A program made the position numbers and the translations under genes. The notes under the pieces were generated by a model. That model was not told the origin of the DNA and did not search any database. It saw only the letters and a list, made by a program, of their open reading frames with translations. 49,460 nucleotides of DNA from Novosphingobium subterraneum (lineage in GTDB: Bacteria; Pseudomonadota; Alphaproteobacteria; Sphingomonadales; Sphingomonadaceae), in contig NZ_JRVC01000030.1 of NCBI RefSeq assembly GCF_000807925.1, forward strand, positions 1-49,460. The letters are read 5' to 3'. Each line of letters begins with the position of its first letter. Position 1 is the first letter of the stretch. Positions 1 to 8,540 of the stretch are shown here, piece after piece.

Positions 1-56
1 GCATCCGCGACCGCGTCATCGTGGATCAGGGTGGTATGCCCGCTGCGCCTGATTGA
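1..56 (+). CDS. 3' end of an unknown gene (partial)
   Basis: A plus-strand frame is open from the window edge and ends at TGA 54-56, giving about 18 residues that end in ...QGGMPAAPD. The fragment is too short to assign a family. The gene, if real, starts outside the window. The 223 bp that follow (57-279) contain GC-rich runs but no gene that I can support. Confidence 0.3.
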   Translation, partial: IRDRVIVDQGGMPAAPD

Positions 57-279
57 CAGGTTAGCGATTAAAAGACTCTCGCAGACTTGCCAAGCATGAT
101 GGCCGCCATTGGCCCGCGTCAAGAAGGGCAGTTCCCCCAATTTTTACGCCTGAAGAAGGCGAAAAAATCGGCACCCCCACCCCCGCTGCGCGGCGGGCCG
201 CGGGCGACCCGTTCCTGACCCGGACCAAGCTCGGCCATCCCCGAGGAGACCTCTTCAATTCCTTTGACAGGAGGCTCAC

Positions 280-591
280 ATGAACGCTCTTACCAAGTCC
301 CTCGACATCCCGGCTTTCGACCCCATCAGCTATGACGCCGCGCTGCGCGCCGCCAGCATCAGGGCCCAGCACAGCTTCTTCGACCAGCACGTCATCGAGG
401 ACGAGTTCGGCTGCTTCCTCGCCATCGACGAAGGCGATTACAACGCCCTGCCCCAGGACCTGATCGACCGGATCGTCCATTCCGTCCCCGGCATGATGGC
501 CGACGACTTCGACGAGGCGAACATCGCCCGCGCCGCAAGCTTCATGAGCGTGGTGATGGATCCCGAATGGGACGCGGATTGCCCGTTCTGA
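280..591 (+). CDS. small acidic protein, unrecognised
   Basis: This 103-residue protein has ATG at 280, preceded by a good Shine-Dalgarno (GACAGGAGG) about 6 bases upstream, and ends at TGA 589-591. It is acidic and rich in Asp and Ala, with no signal peptide, membrane segment or motif that I recognise. A strong rho-independent terminator follows within 20 bases, so it looks like a stand-alone transcript or the last gene of one. Small acidic cytoplasmic proteins of this kind are common in plasmid backbones near the transfer region, but I cannot give a function. Confidence 0.75.
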   Translation: MNALTKSLDIPAFDPISYDAALRAASIRAQHSFFDQHVIEDEFGCFLAIDEGDYNALPQDLIDRIVHSVPGMMADDFDEANIARAASFMSVVMDPEWDADCPF

Positions 592-610
592 GATGACTAT
601 CGACCGCAGC

Positions 611-650
611 GCCGGAGGGCTCCGACGAGGGGCTCTCCGGCCCCTTTTTT
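611..650 (+). terminator. rho-independent terminator after the 280-591 gene
   Basis: The arms GCCGGAGGGCTC and GGGCTCTCCGGC form a long GC-rich stem with two wobble pairs around a short loop. The stem is followed by CCCC and six T residues (645-650), the classical signature for plus-strand termination. Confidence 0.8.
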
Positions 651-664
651 GTGCGGATGATAAA

Positions 665-712
665 GCACAGCCGGGGCATCGAACCCCGGCTGCGCTGGCC
701 TTTTGCAAGGCC
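665..712 (-). terminator. hairpins ending the 717-944 gene
   Basis: Directly downstream of the minus-strand stop codon there are two stems: GGCCTT-TTGC-AAGGCC (697-712) and a perfect 9-bp stem CAGCCGGGG/CCCCGGCTG (668-676 with 684-692). There is no long U-run after the second stem on the minus strand, so the efficiency is uncertain. Together with the plus-strand terminator at 611-650 they separate two converging genes. Confidence 0.5.
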
Positions 713-716
713 GGTT

Positions 717-944
717 TCAGCTTGCCCGCAGGCGTTTCTCGGCTTCGTCGAGACCGAGCCTTGCGAGAGCGGCGAAGAAGCCTTCGACCCTCTCGAACGG
801 CGCCTTGCCGAGAACCGATTTCTGCATCAGTTCAACGCTTGCCGCCCGCTCGCTGTCACGCAGTTTCGCCTCTCGCGCTTCCAGCGCTTGACGCTCCTTT
901 GCGATCGATGCTCGTTCCGCTTCGAGACTTCCTTTCCTGGCCAT
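717..944 (-). CDS. small charged coiled-coil protein, unrecognised
   Basis: This 75-residue protein starts at ATG 944 with an AGAGGT Shine-Dalgarno 6 bases upstream. Residues 5-40 are almost wholly Glu/Arg/Lys/Ala in a heptad-like pattern (EAERASIAKERQALEAREAK), which predicts a coiled coil. A short C-terminal part contains two Phe-rich turns and a second helix. It is transcribed away from the transfer genes, with the candidate oriT region 945-1398 directly upstream. The position and charge pattern would fit an accessory DNA-processing or partition-like protein, but this is inference and no family was recognised. Confidence 0.65.
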   Translation of the reverse strand: MARKGSLEAERASIAKERQALEAREAKLRDSERAASVELMQKSVLGKAPFERVEGFFAALARLGLDEAEKRLRAS

Positions 945-1398
945 GATGATACCTCTTGGGTTGGTGCTGAAACCTCCCGCGCGCGAGGATCGTCATCCTG
1001 GCCAGCTTGGCAAGCCCCCTCCCCTGTATCGCCCCGGTCGGAGCTGCAGACTGCGTGCAATCCTGCGCCCCAGGCTACCGTTGGCAGGCCGTGAAAGGCC
1101 CACCCGGATTCGGGCAAAATCACCAAAACCCGCGAGCCATCTAAGCTACGGGATCAAGGGGAAGAGGTGCAGACCGTACACGGCAGGGCCGTAGGGAAAA
1201 TGGCGGAAATGCGTGGGTTTCGTTTCGCGAGATTTGTCTGACTGGGTCTGACAGTGGCGCAAACCCGCAGAACTCCGTCGTTTTCCTGTCGGACAGGGTC
1301 GGACAGCCGCTCTGGGGCGCGTCACGATTGCCAGAAGCGCTCTGCTGGCCTAAAAGGGTCCAGCGCAATTCCCACCAGGCCCTGATGAGGGTCTGGTT
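945..1398. other. gene-free stretch, candidate oriT and promoter region
   Basis: This 454-bp stretch has no convincing coding frame and lies between a diverging small gene and the ribbon-helix-helix/TraD/TraI genes. It holds the phased GTCTGAC/GTCGGAC repeats at 1236-1304 and a short inverted pair GGGTTT (1215-1220) / AAACCC (1261-1266). In MobF systems oriT commonly lies beside the genes for accessory DNA-binding proteins and the relaxase, so this is the best oriT candidate in the window. I could not recognise a specific nick site. Confidence 0.45.
1236..1304 (+). repeat. four phased 7-bp direct repeats (GTCkGAC)
   Basis: GTCTGAC occurs at 1236-1242 and 1246-1252, and GTCGGAC at 1288-1294 and 1298-1304. 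Within each pair the repeats are 10 bp apart, about one helical turn, and the two pairs are exactly 52 bp apart. This places all four on roughly one face of the helix. The layout suits a ribbon-helix-helix protein such as the one encoded 95 bp downstream, either as an autoregulatory operator or as relaxosome binding sites in oriT. Confidence 0.65.
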
Positions 1399-1689
1399 AT
1401 GGCAGATGAAGTCCGGCTGACGGTTCGGATACCGCGCGACCTCGCAAATGGCGTTGAGAAGGTCCAGGCCGCGCGCGGCCTGACGCCTTCGATCATCCTT
1501 CGCGATGCACTCACCCTGTACCTCGAAGCCTTCGCCGGCAGCACGGAAACCGAGCGGCGTCGGCAGTTCTCATCCGAGTATCTGTTCCTCGGCATCGATC
1601 TCCTGATCCAGCGCCAGTTTCCCGATGCGCATGAAGCCCTGATGGCGGAAGCCGACCGCCGCGTGGAGGCGCTCTATGCGTCGTCCTGA
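1399..1689 (+). CDS. ribbon-helix-helix protein (relaxosome accessory/regulator)
   Basis: This 96-residue protein starts at ATG 1399 behind a GAGGG Shine-Dalgarno. Its N-terminus (residues 4-45) has the alternating strand RLTVRIP followed by two helices, typical of the MetJ/Arc fold used by TraY- and TrwA-like relaxosome proteins. The C-terminal half is helical and has no recognised domain. Its last 14 bp overlap the start of traD in another frame, suggesting translational coupling. The phased repeats 95-163 bp upstream are likely binding sites. By analogy with TraY/TrwA it would bind oriT and repress its own operon. The family call is from sequence pattern; the role is inferred from context. 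Confidence 0.7.
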   Translation: MADEVRLTVRIPRDLANGVEKVQAARGLTPSIILRDALTLYLEAFAGSTETERRRQFSSEYLFLGIDLLIQRQFPDAHEALMAEADRRVEALYASS

Positions 1690-4006
1690 CACCTGGTCCG
1701 ATCAGGCCCGCCCCGGCCAGCTCAAGCACCATTCGGCGCGCGGGAACATGCCGCGCAACGCGGGCAATTTCACTCGCGGCTCGCAGCTCATCACGCACGA
1801 ATTCCTGATGTGGTTTTCCTCGGCGAAGATGCCGCTGCTGGTGTGGTTCTTCACGTTCCTGATCGCGCTCTCGATCGTCCTCGCGCTGCTGCTTCACGAG
1901 CATGAAGTGCAGATGATCCTGATGCGGATCTATGCGGAGGGATGGAGCTTCATGGAGTTCAGCCCGCGCAAGATCCTCAACCTAACCTTGCCCTCCGGCC
2001 GCGTGATCCCTGCCCCCGTTTCGATGATCGCCAGCCACCCTGATGTCGTCATCGCCTGGAACAAGCTGATGCGCGCAATTTGGGGTTCGCTGTTCATCTC
2101 GCTGTTCGTCGCGGTGCCGCTTTCGGTCTGGTTCATCGACCTCTCGCGCAAGCGCGGCAAGGCGATCCTCGAAGAACGCCACCAGCGCGGCGCGATGCTG
2201 GTCGACGCCAAGGAGCTTGCCGCCGTGATCAACCAGCACAACAGCGCCGCGCTTGCCCAGGAGATTGCCGAACGGATGCCCGGCAAGACCATGGACGACG
2301 TCATGAAAATGAGCTTTGCCGAGCGCAAGGCCGCCGGCATCCACCACGTCTACAACATCGCCGGCGTATCGTTTCCGTGGCGGAGCGAACAGGCTCACAC
2401 GATCATGATCGGGTCGACCGGGACCGGCAAGACCACGCAGATGCGGGACATGATCGCGCAGATGCGCGTGCGCCAGGATCGGGCGGTCGTGTTCGATCTT
2501 ACCGGGGCCTACGTCGAGGCGTTCTATAACCCCGAGACCGACACGATCCTCAACCCGATGGACGAGCGCTGCCCGAGCTGGTCGCTGTTCGACGAGGGCA
2601 AGAACTACGCCGACTTCACCGCGATCGCATCAGCCATCTTGCCGACCGACGGCGGCGGCTCGGACCCCTTCTGGATGCTGGGAGCAAGGACATTGTTTGT
2701 GCAGACCTGCGTCCAGCTCATGAAGCTCGGCCAGGCGACCAACGCCGCACTCGCCTACCGGCTGATGATGGCCGACCTTGAAGAGGTCCACGAACTGCTT
2801 CGCAATACCATTGCCGAGCCGCTGACCGCGCCAGTCGCGGCGCGCATGGCCGAGTCTGTCCGTGCAGTTCTCAACACCAATGCCCAGGCCTTGTTGTTTA
2901 TTCCCGAAGGCAAGGAACCCTTCTCGATTTGCGACTGGATTCGCCACCAGGACAAGCCGGGCTCGATCCTGTTCATTACCTCTTCGCATAACGAACTGGT
3001 GCTCAACCGGGCGCTCTTGTCGCTGTGGATGAACCTTGCGGTGCATACCCTGATGCGGCTGCCGCGCACCCGGTCATTGCGCACCTGGTTCTTCTTCGAC
3101 GAAGTCCATGCGCTGCACCGCCTGCCAGCGATCGAAGACGGCTTGCAGACTGCGCGCGGCTTTGGCGGCGCCTTCGTGCTCGGCATCCATTCCTTCGCCA
3201 AGCTAGCCGAGACCTATGGCAAGGAAGGCGCGCAGAACCTTGCCTCGCTGGCCCGCACCAAGCTGATCCTGGCAGCGGCCGATCGCGACACCGCCGAGCA
3301 CTGCTCGGACTACATTGGTCACCGCGAAGTGCGGATGATGGATGAGGCCTACAGCTACGGCTATTCCAACATCCGCGACGCCGCGACCATTACCCCGCGC
3401 TCGGAAGTGCAGCCGCTGGTGATCCCCGATGACATCATGCGCCTGCCTTCGCTGCGCGGGTTCCTGGTCTTTCCGGAAGGGTTCGATGCGGCGCGGATCA
3501 GGCTCACCTACAAGGACTACCCCAAGGTCGCAGAGGGCTACATTCTGCGCGAGAACGTCGAGCCTATCGAGTTCATCTCCATGCCCAAGGGTGACGATGA
3601 AGTCGCCGAGACCGGCGGCCGGGACCGCAGCGGCGAACCGGAACTGGAGCCGCGCGGCGAAGACCTTGGGCGCGACCCCGCAGTGCCGTTGTCACCGGCG
3701 CTCGAGCCCGACGCCAATGCGCCGGAAATCATGCCCGATGGACCAAATCCTGATCCCAGTGTCGGCAAGCAGATGGCATTTCGTCTGGAGCAAGCGCCTC
3801 AGAACGAACGCACCAATAGCCGCGAGCAGGACCCGAGTCAGAAGGCTGAAAAGAGTTCCGCGTCCAAGCCTGCCGCGCAGCGCACCGTCGGGTCCCGCGA
3901 ACTCAATGACCCCGCCATCCCCGACAAGGAATCTGAGCGCGGCGCGAAGACCGCCAAGGGGATCGAGGACCAATCGCATTCCCGTGACGACGGACCGGAG
4001 CTCTAG
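1676..4006 (+). CDS. traD: TraD-type conjugative coupling protein (T4CP)
   Basis: This 776-residue inner-membrane ATPase recruits the relaxosome to the type IV secretion channel. Two N-terminal membrane segments lie near residues 52-73 and 134-154, separated by a small periplasmic loop. The VirD4/TraD ATPase domain follows, with Walker A GSTGTGKTT (246-254) and Walker B WFFFDE (471-476). The tail from about residue 640 is hydrophilic and rich in Glu, Asp, Pro and Arg, as in F TraD, where the extreme C-terminus contacts the relaxosome. The ATG at 1676 overlaps the preceding gene by 14 bp, and traI begins 4 bp after its stop. Length and motif order are normal for the family. Confidence 0.93.
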   Translation: MRRPDTWSDQARPGQLKHHSARGNMPRNAGNFTRGSQLITHEFLMWFSSAKMPLLVWFFTFLIALSIVLALLLHEHEVQMILMRIYAEGWSFMEFSPRKILNLTLPSGRVIPAPVSMIASHPDVVIAWNKLMRAIWGSLFISLFVAVPLSVWFIDLSRKRGKAILEERHQRGAMLVDAKELAAVINQHNSAALAQEIAERMPGKTMDDVMKMSFAERKAAGIHHVYNIAGVSFPWRSEQAHTIMIGSTGTGKTTQMRDMIAQMRVRQDRAVVFDLTGAYVEAFYNPETDTILNPMDERCPSWSLFDEGKNYADFTAIASAILPTDGGGSDPFWMLGARTLFVQTCVQLMKLGQATNAALAYRLMMADLEEVHELLRNTIAEPLTAPVAARMAESVRAVLNTNAQALLFIPEGKEPFSICDWIRHQDKPGSILFITSSHNELVLNRALLSLWMNLAVHTLMRLPRTRSLRTWFFFDEVHALHRLPAIEDGLQTARGFGGAFVLGIHSFAKLAETYGKEGAQNLASLARTKLILAAADRDTAEHCSDYIGHREVRMMDEAYSYGYSNIRDAATITPRSEVQPLVIPDDIMRLPSLRGFLVFPEGFDAARIRLTYKDYPKVAEGYILRENVEPIEFISMPKGDDEVAETGGRDRSGEPELEPRGEDLGRDPAVPLSPALEPDANAPEIMPDGPNPDPSVGKQMAFRLEQAPQNERTNSREQDPSQKAEKSSASKPAAQRTVGSRELNDPAIPDKESERGAKTAKGIEDQSHSRDDGPEL

Positions 4007-4009
4007 GCC

Positions 4010-7000
4010 ATGCACTCGATCGCCTCCGTCCGGTCGTCGAGCGGCGCTGCCGACTACTTCGCCAACGACAACTACTACTCGGCCGATGAGCACGCGGAAG
4101 CGGGGGTCTGGGGCGGCGAAGGTGCGCGCGCGCTGGGGCTTGAGGGGCAGGTCGAGCGCGATGCGTTCGAGGGCGTGCTCAATGGGCGGCTGCCCGACGG
4201 CGAGATGGTCGGGCAGGTCGAAGGTCGGCGCCTGGGTCTCGATCTCACCTTCTCGATGCCCAAGTCTGCCTCGATCCTGGCGCTGGTCAGCGGCGACCGG
4301 CGGATCATCGATGCGCACCTGGCGGCGGTCAAATCGACCATGTCGCAGCTTGTCGAAAAGCAGTTCGCCGAGAGCCGCAACTATGAGCGCAGCCGCAGCG
4401 GCGAACCCCAGAAGACCGGTAACCTCGTCTATGCCCTGTTCGCCCACGATACGAGCCGCGCGCTCGATCCGCAGGGGCATATCCACGCCGTCGTCGCCAA
4501 TCTGACTCGCGATCCCAAGGGCACCTGGAAGGCGCTGTGGAACGGCGAGATCTGGAAGAACAACACCACGATCGGCCAGTTCTACCACGCCGCCTTCCGC
4601 GCCCAGTTGCAGAAGCTCGGCTACGAAACCGAGGCTGCCGGCAAACACGGGTCGTTCGAGATCAAGGGCGTGCCCGCCGAGGTGATCAAGGCCTTCTCGA
4701 CCCGCACCACCGAGATCGAGGCGAAGATCGCCGAGGTCGGGGCAACCCGCCTCGAAACCAAGAAGCAGATCACGCTATATACCCGCGATCCCAAGCTCGC
4801 GGTCGAAGATCGCGGCGCACTGATCGAGGGCTGGCAGCAACGCGCGGCTGAGCTCGGTTTCGACGGCAAGACGCTGGTTGCCGAAGCCAAGGCGCGCGCC
4901 GAACTCGAGGCAAAACCGACTTTCCGCGAAACTGCCACGGCTGCAATCAGTGAAGTCGCCACCAGGATCAATGCGGCACTGCGCGCGCCGAGCCCGCTTG
5001 CAGTGAGCGGCGCGGCAGCGCTCTTCCTGCCTGCCGAGACGATCAAGGCCCAGCACGCGACGGCCTCGGCGATCCGGCACCTCTCCGAGCGCGAAGCCGC
5101 CTTCTCTCCCCAAGCGATACTGGCGAGCGCACTCGGGTTCCAGATCAAGGGGCTCGAGGGCGGCGCGGTGGTCCAGCGGATCGGCGAGCTGGTGCGAGAG
5201 GGTCACCTGATCCCGGGAAAATCTGACCGGCTCGATGGACATGTCGACCTCGTCACCACGCCGGCCGCATTGGCTATGGAACAGCGGATCCTCGACACGA
5301 TCGACCGGGGGCACGGGGCCGGCCGCGTATTCATGCCGCCCGAGACGGCGATGGCGCGGCTCCAGGAAGCGGCACGCGAACTGGGGCGCGAGCGCGCCGG
5401 GGTCGACACCTGGCAATTGAATGAAGGCCAACTGGCTGCGGGCGTCGCGATCCTCTCCGGTGGCGACCGGTTCCTCAATGTCCAGGGCGTTGCCGGTGCG
5501 GGTAAATCGACGCTGCTCGGCGCGCTCGACAAGGTGCTGGACGCCGAAGGGGTCAAGCTCGTCGGCCTTGCTTTCCAGAACAAGATGGTCGCCGATCTGC
5601 GAGGCGGCGGCGGCCAAGGCATGTCGGCCGACCAGATGCGCGCGGCGGGGATCGAGGCCTATACCATCGCCCGGTTCCTCAATACCTACGGCTCGGCGGC
5701 CGCTGCAGGCAGCGGCGAGCGCTACGAGGCAGCCAAGGCCGCGCTCGCCAACACCGTCATCATCACCGACGAAAGCTCGATGGTTTCCTCGCGCGACATG
5801 CTGCGCTTGGTAACGCTCGCCGAACAGCTCGACCTCGCCAAGGCGCCGTTCATGGGCGACCGCCAGCAATTGTCGGCGATCGAGCAAGGCAAGATGTTCG
5901 CGGTCTCGCAAGCCTCTGGCCAGGCGACCGTGCGGATGGACGAGAACATCCGCCAGAAGAATTCACCGCTCCTGCTCGCTGTCGCGGGCCTCTCGAACGA
6001 AGGTCATGCCGGTCTCGCGCTCGACCTGCTTGCGGCGCACGGCCGCGTGATCGAGGCGGGGCCCGACCATGTCGCCCGCGCCGCCGAGCTGTGGCTGTCG
6101 CTCTCGCCCGACAAGCGAGAGGCGACCGCGATCTTCACTGCCGGACGCGACGACCGGGCCGAGATCAACGCGCGGGTCCAGGCGGGCCTGCTCAAGGAAG
6201 GGACCCTCCTCGGCGCGGGCGTGCCGCTCGCCACCCTGCAGAGCGTCAACGCCACGCGTGAGGAGCTGCGCTTTGCCTCGACCTACCGCGTCGGCCAGGT
6301 GCTCGAGGCGCGGATGGAGGTGCGCGAGATCGGGCTCAAGGCCGGCGAATACCGGGTGAGCGAGGTGCGCAAGGACGGCAAGGTCGTGCTCGAGCGCGAT
6401 GGCAAGCGCAAGGTCATCGATCCTGACCGGATCAATCCCGATCACCGCTTCGACCGGCTCGGGCTTCATGAAGAGAAGCAGATCCGCCTCCACGACGGCG
6501 AAACCGTGTTTTGGCGTGACAAGGACGGGTCCCGAGACATTGCCAAGTCGACCTACGCCACCGTGCTCGAGGCGCGAGCAGAAGGCATCCGGGTCGAACT
6601 TGCGGACAAGCGGCAGCTTGTCCTGGTCCCCGGCGATCCGATGCTGCGCCGTCTCGACCTTGGCTATGCGCTCAACGCTCACATGGCGCAGGGCATGACC
6701 AAGCCACAGGCGATCGAGGTCATCTCTTCGACCCAGCGCAACCTTGCCACCCAGCGCACGCAGAACGTCCTCAATACCCGCGCCACTGACGACATGACCG
6801 TCGTCACCAACAACCTCGAAGGCCTGAAACAGCAACTCGACCGCACGCCCGGCAACAAGACCTCAGCGCTCGAAGTCACCGGTAAGGTCGAGGTTGAGCC
6901 GCGCCATGTGAACCCGATCGATACCCGGCAGGTGCCCGAACTCCGCATGAGCCCCGAGCTCAAGGCCAAGCTCGACGCAGTGCTCGGCAAGGTGGCGGAG

Positions 7001-7051
7001 GCGCCGGTGAAGCAGATGCGCCCGGAAAAGACGCTGGGGCTCGACCTGTGA
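4010..7051 (+). CDS. traI: MobF (TrwC/TraI) relaxase-helicase
   Basis: This 1013-residue bifunctional enzyme would nick oriT, bind the 5' end covalently and unwind the strand. The N-terminal relaxase has a cluster of candidate catalytic tyrosines (Tyr16, Tyr22, Tyr23) and a metal-binding histidine triad: His146 in LFAHD plus His157 and His159 in QGHIHAV. The C-terminal half is a RecD-like helicase with Walker A GVAGAGKST (493-501) and a DE box TDESSM near Asp587-Glu588. The length is close to TrwC (966 residues) and far shorter than F TraI (1756). It is translated just after traD, and its stop overlaps the start of the next gene (GTGA). Confidence 0.93.
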   Translation: MHSIASVRSSSGAADYFANDNYYSADEHAEAGVWGGEGARALGLEGQVERDAFEGVLNGRLPDGEMVGQVEGRRLGLDLTFSMPKSASILALVSGDRRIIDAHLAAVKSTMSQLVEKQFAESRNYERSRSGEPQKTGNLVYALFAHDTSRALDPQGHIHAVVANLTRDPKGTWKALWNGEIWKNNTTIGQFYHAAFRAQLQKLGYETEAAGKHGSFEIKGVPAEVIKAFSTRTTEIEAKIAEVGATRLETKKQITLYTRDPKLAVEDRGALIEGWQQRAAELGFDGKTLVAEAKARAELEAKPTFRETATAAISEVATRINAALRAPSPLAVSGAAALFLPAETIKAQHATASAIRHLSEREAAFSPQAILASALGFQIKGLEGGAVVQRIGELVREGHLIPGKSDRLDGHVDLVTTPAALAMEQRILDTIDRGHGAGRVFMPPETAMARLQEAARELGRERAGVDTWQLNEGQLAAGVAILSGGDRFLNVQGVAGAGKSTLLGALDKVLDAEGVKLVGLAFQNKMVADLRGGGGQGMSADQMRAAGIEAYTIARFLNTYGSAAAAGSGERYEAAKAALANTVIITDESSMVSSRDMLRLVTLAEQLDLAKAPFMGDRQQLSAIEQGKMFAVSQASGQATVRMDENIRQKNSPLLLAVAGLSNEGHAGLALDLLAAHGRVIEAGPDHVARAAELWLSLSPDKREATAIFTAGRDDRAEINARVQAGLLKEGTLLGAGVPLATLQSVNATREELRFASTYRVGQVLEARMEVREIGLKAGEYRVSEVRKDGKVVLERDGKRKVIDPDRINPDHRFDRLGLHEEKQIRLHDGETVFWRDKDGSRDIAKSTYATVLEARAEGIRVELADKRQLVLVPGDPMLRRLDLGYALNAHMAQGMTKPQAIEVISSTQRNLATQRTQNVLNTRATDDMTVVTNNLEGLKQQLDRTPGNKTSALEVTGKVEVEPRHVNPIDTRQVPELRMSPELKAKLDAVLGKVAEAPVKQMRPEKTLGLDL

Positions 7052-7290
7052 GGGCTCGGTTTGCCTTTTCTCCCGACGCCGCGGGCCGCGTGTTCGATCG
7101 CGCGCAGGCAACTCTGGTCTGGCTGGCGGTGCTGGTTTTCTTGTCTTCCGAGCCAGCGGTGCGCGGCCTGGCGGTCGCCGCGATGCTCGCCGTCGCACTG
7201 GCGGCAACGGCGGTCGCGCTTCTCGCCGAGCCTGCCGCTTCAACTCCCTCACAGGCGGCCCCTCCCCCGGCTGCCGAACCTGGAGACTGA
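7048..7290 (+). CDS. small two-helix membrane protein, unrecognised
   Basis: This 80-residue protein has a GTG start that overlaps the traI stop in a GTGA junction, so translation is probably coupled. Two hydrophobic segments (about residues 22-34 and 40-61) are followed by an Ala/Pro-rich tail. The family is unknown. Its fixed position after the relaxase suggests a membrane helper for DNA processing or transfer, but nothing in the sequence shows this directly. Confidence 0.7.
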   Translation: MRARFAFSPDAAGRVFDRAQATLVWLAVLVFLSSEPAVRGLAVAAMLAVALAATAVALLAEPAASTPSQAAPPPAAEPGD

Positions 7291-7292
7291 CC

Positions 7293-7496
7293 ATGGCTTA
7301 CGAGCATGACGAAATCGGCGACTTTGCCAGCGAGCGCGACGCGCAGGACTGGGCCGAGCGCAACAACATCGATCCAACCGATCTCCACTTCCGCGCCCGC
7401 GGCAAGCGGGGTGTCACCCTGAGCGTGCGCCGGTCGGCGCTTGGGGATTCATCGCAAGCCGACCTCTCGTTCGGTCGGCGGACCGGCTTTTTCTGA
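7293..7496 (+). CDS. small hydrophilic protein, unrecognised
   Basis: This 67-residue protein starts 2 bp after the preceding stop, with a GGAGA-like Shine-Dalgarno. It is hydrophilic, with an acidic N-terminal half (EHDEIGDFASERDAQDWAER) and a basic second half. No family was recognised. The last codons contain a terminator-like hairpin and T-run. It sits in the traI-led operon. Confidence 0.65.
   Translation: MAYEHDEIGDFASERDAQDWAERNNIDPTDLHFRARGKRGVTLSVRRSALGDSSQADLSFGRRTGFF
7472..7492 (+). terminator. terminator-like hairpin within the end of the 7293-7496 gene
   Basis: The stem CGGTC-GGCG-GACCG is followed by GCTTTTT, with the T-run ending two bases before the stop codon. A competing stem GCCGACC/GGTCGGC (7458-7479) overlaps it, so the two cannot form together. 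It could reduce transcription into the next gene. Confidence 0.4.
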
Positions 7497-7514
7497 AAAC
7501 CAAGGAGACCAAAG

Positions 7515-7871
7515 ATGAAGCGTTATTTCTACCTCGTCCTGCCGCTACTTGCGGCAACGGCCACCCCTGCCCTCGCGGCGAATGCACGCCCGCAGGATCC
7601 GGCGGCAACCGCTGTGACGCCCGCCGCCGCGCAGCGCGCGACCGACAGGGAGGCCATGACCGAGCAGGTCCGGCAGAAGCTCGCCCGCCTGCGCGAAGCG
7701 CTCGAAGCCCGCAAAGGGGATGCCAAGGCCGGCTCGGCGGCCGCCCAGCACGAAGCACAGGGCCTGTGCTCGGATTGCCCGGACGAGGACGCCAAGACCT
7801 ATCACCATTCCGTCAGCGAAGAGCGCAAGGCCGATTGCATCGAGTGCGTCGAGCACGCGACCTACGCCTGA
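7515..7871 (+). CDS. periplasmic protein with two CxxC pairs, unrecognised
   Basis: This 118-residue protein has a clear signal peptide (positively charged MKR start, hydrophobic core, cleavage after TPALAA near residue 21), so it should be exported. The middle is a charged helix of about 45 residues. The C-terminal third carries CSDC and CIEC with nearby histidines, a pattern that could bind a metal or form disulfides. The Shine-Dalgarno AAGGAG is well placed. It is the last gene of the traD-traI operon, followed by a strong terminator. No named family was recognised. A link to the disulfide-rich pilus assembly proteins is only a guess. Confidence 0.72.
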   Translation: MKRYFYLVLPLLAATATPALAANARPQDPAATAVTPAAAQRATDREAMTEQVRQKLARLREALEARKGDAKAGSAAAQHEAQGLCSDCPDEDAKTYHHSVSEERKADCIECVEHATYA

Positions 7872-7878
7872 CGGGGTG

Positions 7879-7919
7879 CGGCGCGGCCCGGGCCACCTCC
7901 CACCGGACCGCGCCGTTTT
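7879..7919 (+). terminator. rho-independent terminator of the traD-traI operon
   Basis: A perfect 8-bp stem CGGCGCGG (7879-7886) / CCGCGCCG (7908-7915), extended by CCGG/CCGG across single-base bulges, is followed directly by TTTT. It lies 8 bp after the stop of the CxxC protein gene. Confidence 0.75.
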
Positions 7920-7952
7920 CCCGGCGGTACTCTTGAACAAGGATTTTGTGAA

Positions 7953-8420
7953 ATGGATTCAGTTGCATCACATCTATGCCGGGAACCCGCAGTCCCTATG
8001 CCCACGGGGCAGTCCTACGATGCCGAGCTTACCGTCGATCGCTGGCAACTAAGCTACTTTGCCGGGCCAGAAGGGATCAGTCTTGGCGTCGGCGGCAGGC
8101 TTGAGATTGACAGGGCGAGTCCCCGCGTGGTCGAAGTATCGGAAATTCATCTTTGCAACGGGTACGCGACGCAGCGCTACTTCAATAATTTCCATGATAT
8201 CCCCCAAGGTGCAGTTGGGGCAATTGACCTGTCCGACGACACGTGCGGCGCGATCGTCGTGCGTGCAGGCGATCCGGTATTGATCTACGACCTGCTCGAA
8301 CTGCAGCGCACACGGCAACTGTCGCTCCACCCTTTCCAGCAGATCAAGTTGTTGATGACGATCGCGGAGACAGATACTCACGACTTCCTTGCCGTTCGTT
8401 CGATGCATTTCTACCTCTGA
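7953..8420 (+). CDS. 155-residue protein, unrecognised
   Basis: The ATG at 7953 has an AAGGA Shine-Dalgarno 10 bases upstream. An in-frame ATG at 7998 is an alternative. The translation has balanced composition with alternating hydrophobic strands and no signal peptide or membrane segment, which suggests a small beta-rich cytoplasmic protein. It follows a terminator, so it probably has its own promoter. Base composition is less GC-biased than in the tra genes, as is usual for accessory plasmid cargo. I do not recognise the family. Confidence 0.6.
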   Translation: MDSVASHLCREPAVPMPTGQSYDAELTVDRWQLSYFAGPEGISLGVGGRLEIDRASPRVVEVSEIHLCNGYATQRYFNNFHDIPQGAVGAIDLSDDTCGAIVVRAGDPVLIYDLLELQRTRQLSLHPFQQIKLLMTIAETDTHDFLAVRSMHFYL

Positions 8421-8540
8421 CGGCCGCAATGTGCATTGAAAGGACGCTGCTGTTGGGAATTCCCCTCGTCTCCTGCTAAAGGCTTCCTCGCCTCGAATTG
8501 CTCCCGGCTAGGCCCCATCAATCGCGAACCAATTCTGCCT

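Noticed and set aside
61..708. A 215-residue minus-strand open frame near the left edge
   Set aside because: It crosses the 280-591 gene and a strong terminator and has no motif or Shine-Dalgarno. The plus-strand gene has a better signal.
945..1194. Short open frames in the candidate oriT region
   Set aside because: Composition is Arg/Pro-rich without motif, they overlap on both strands, and no good start signals are present.
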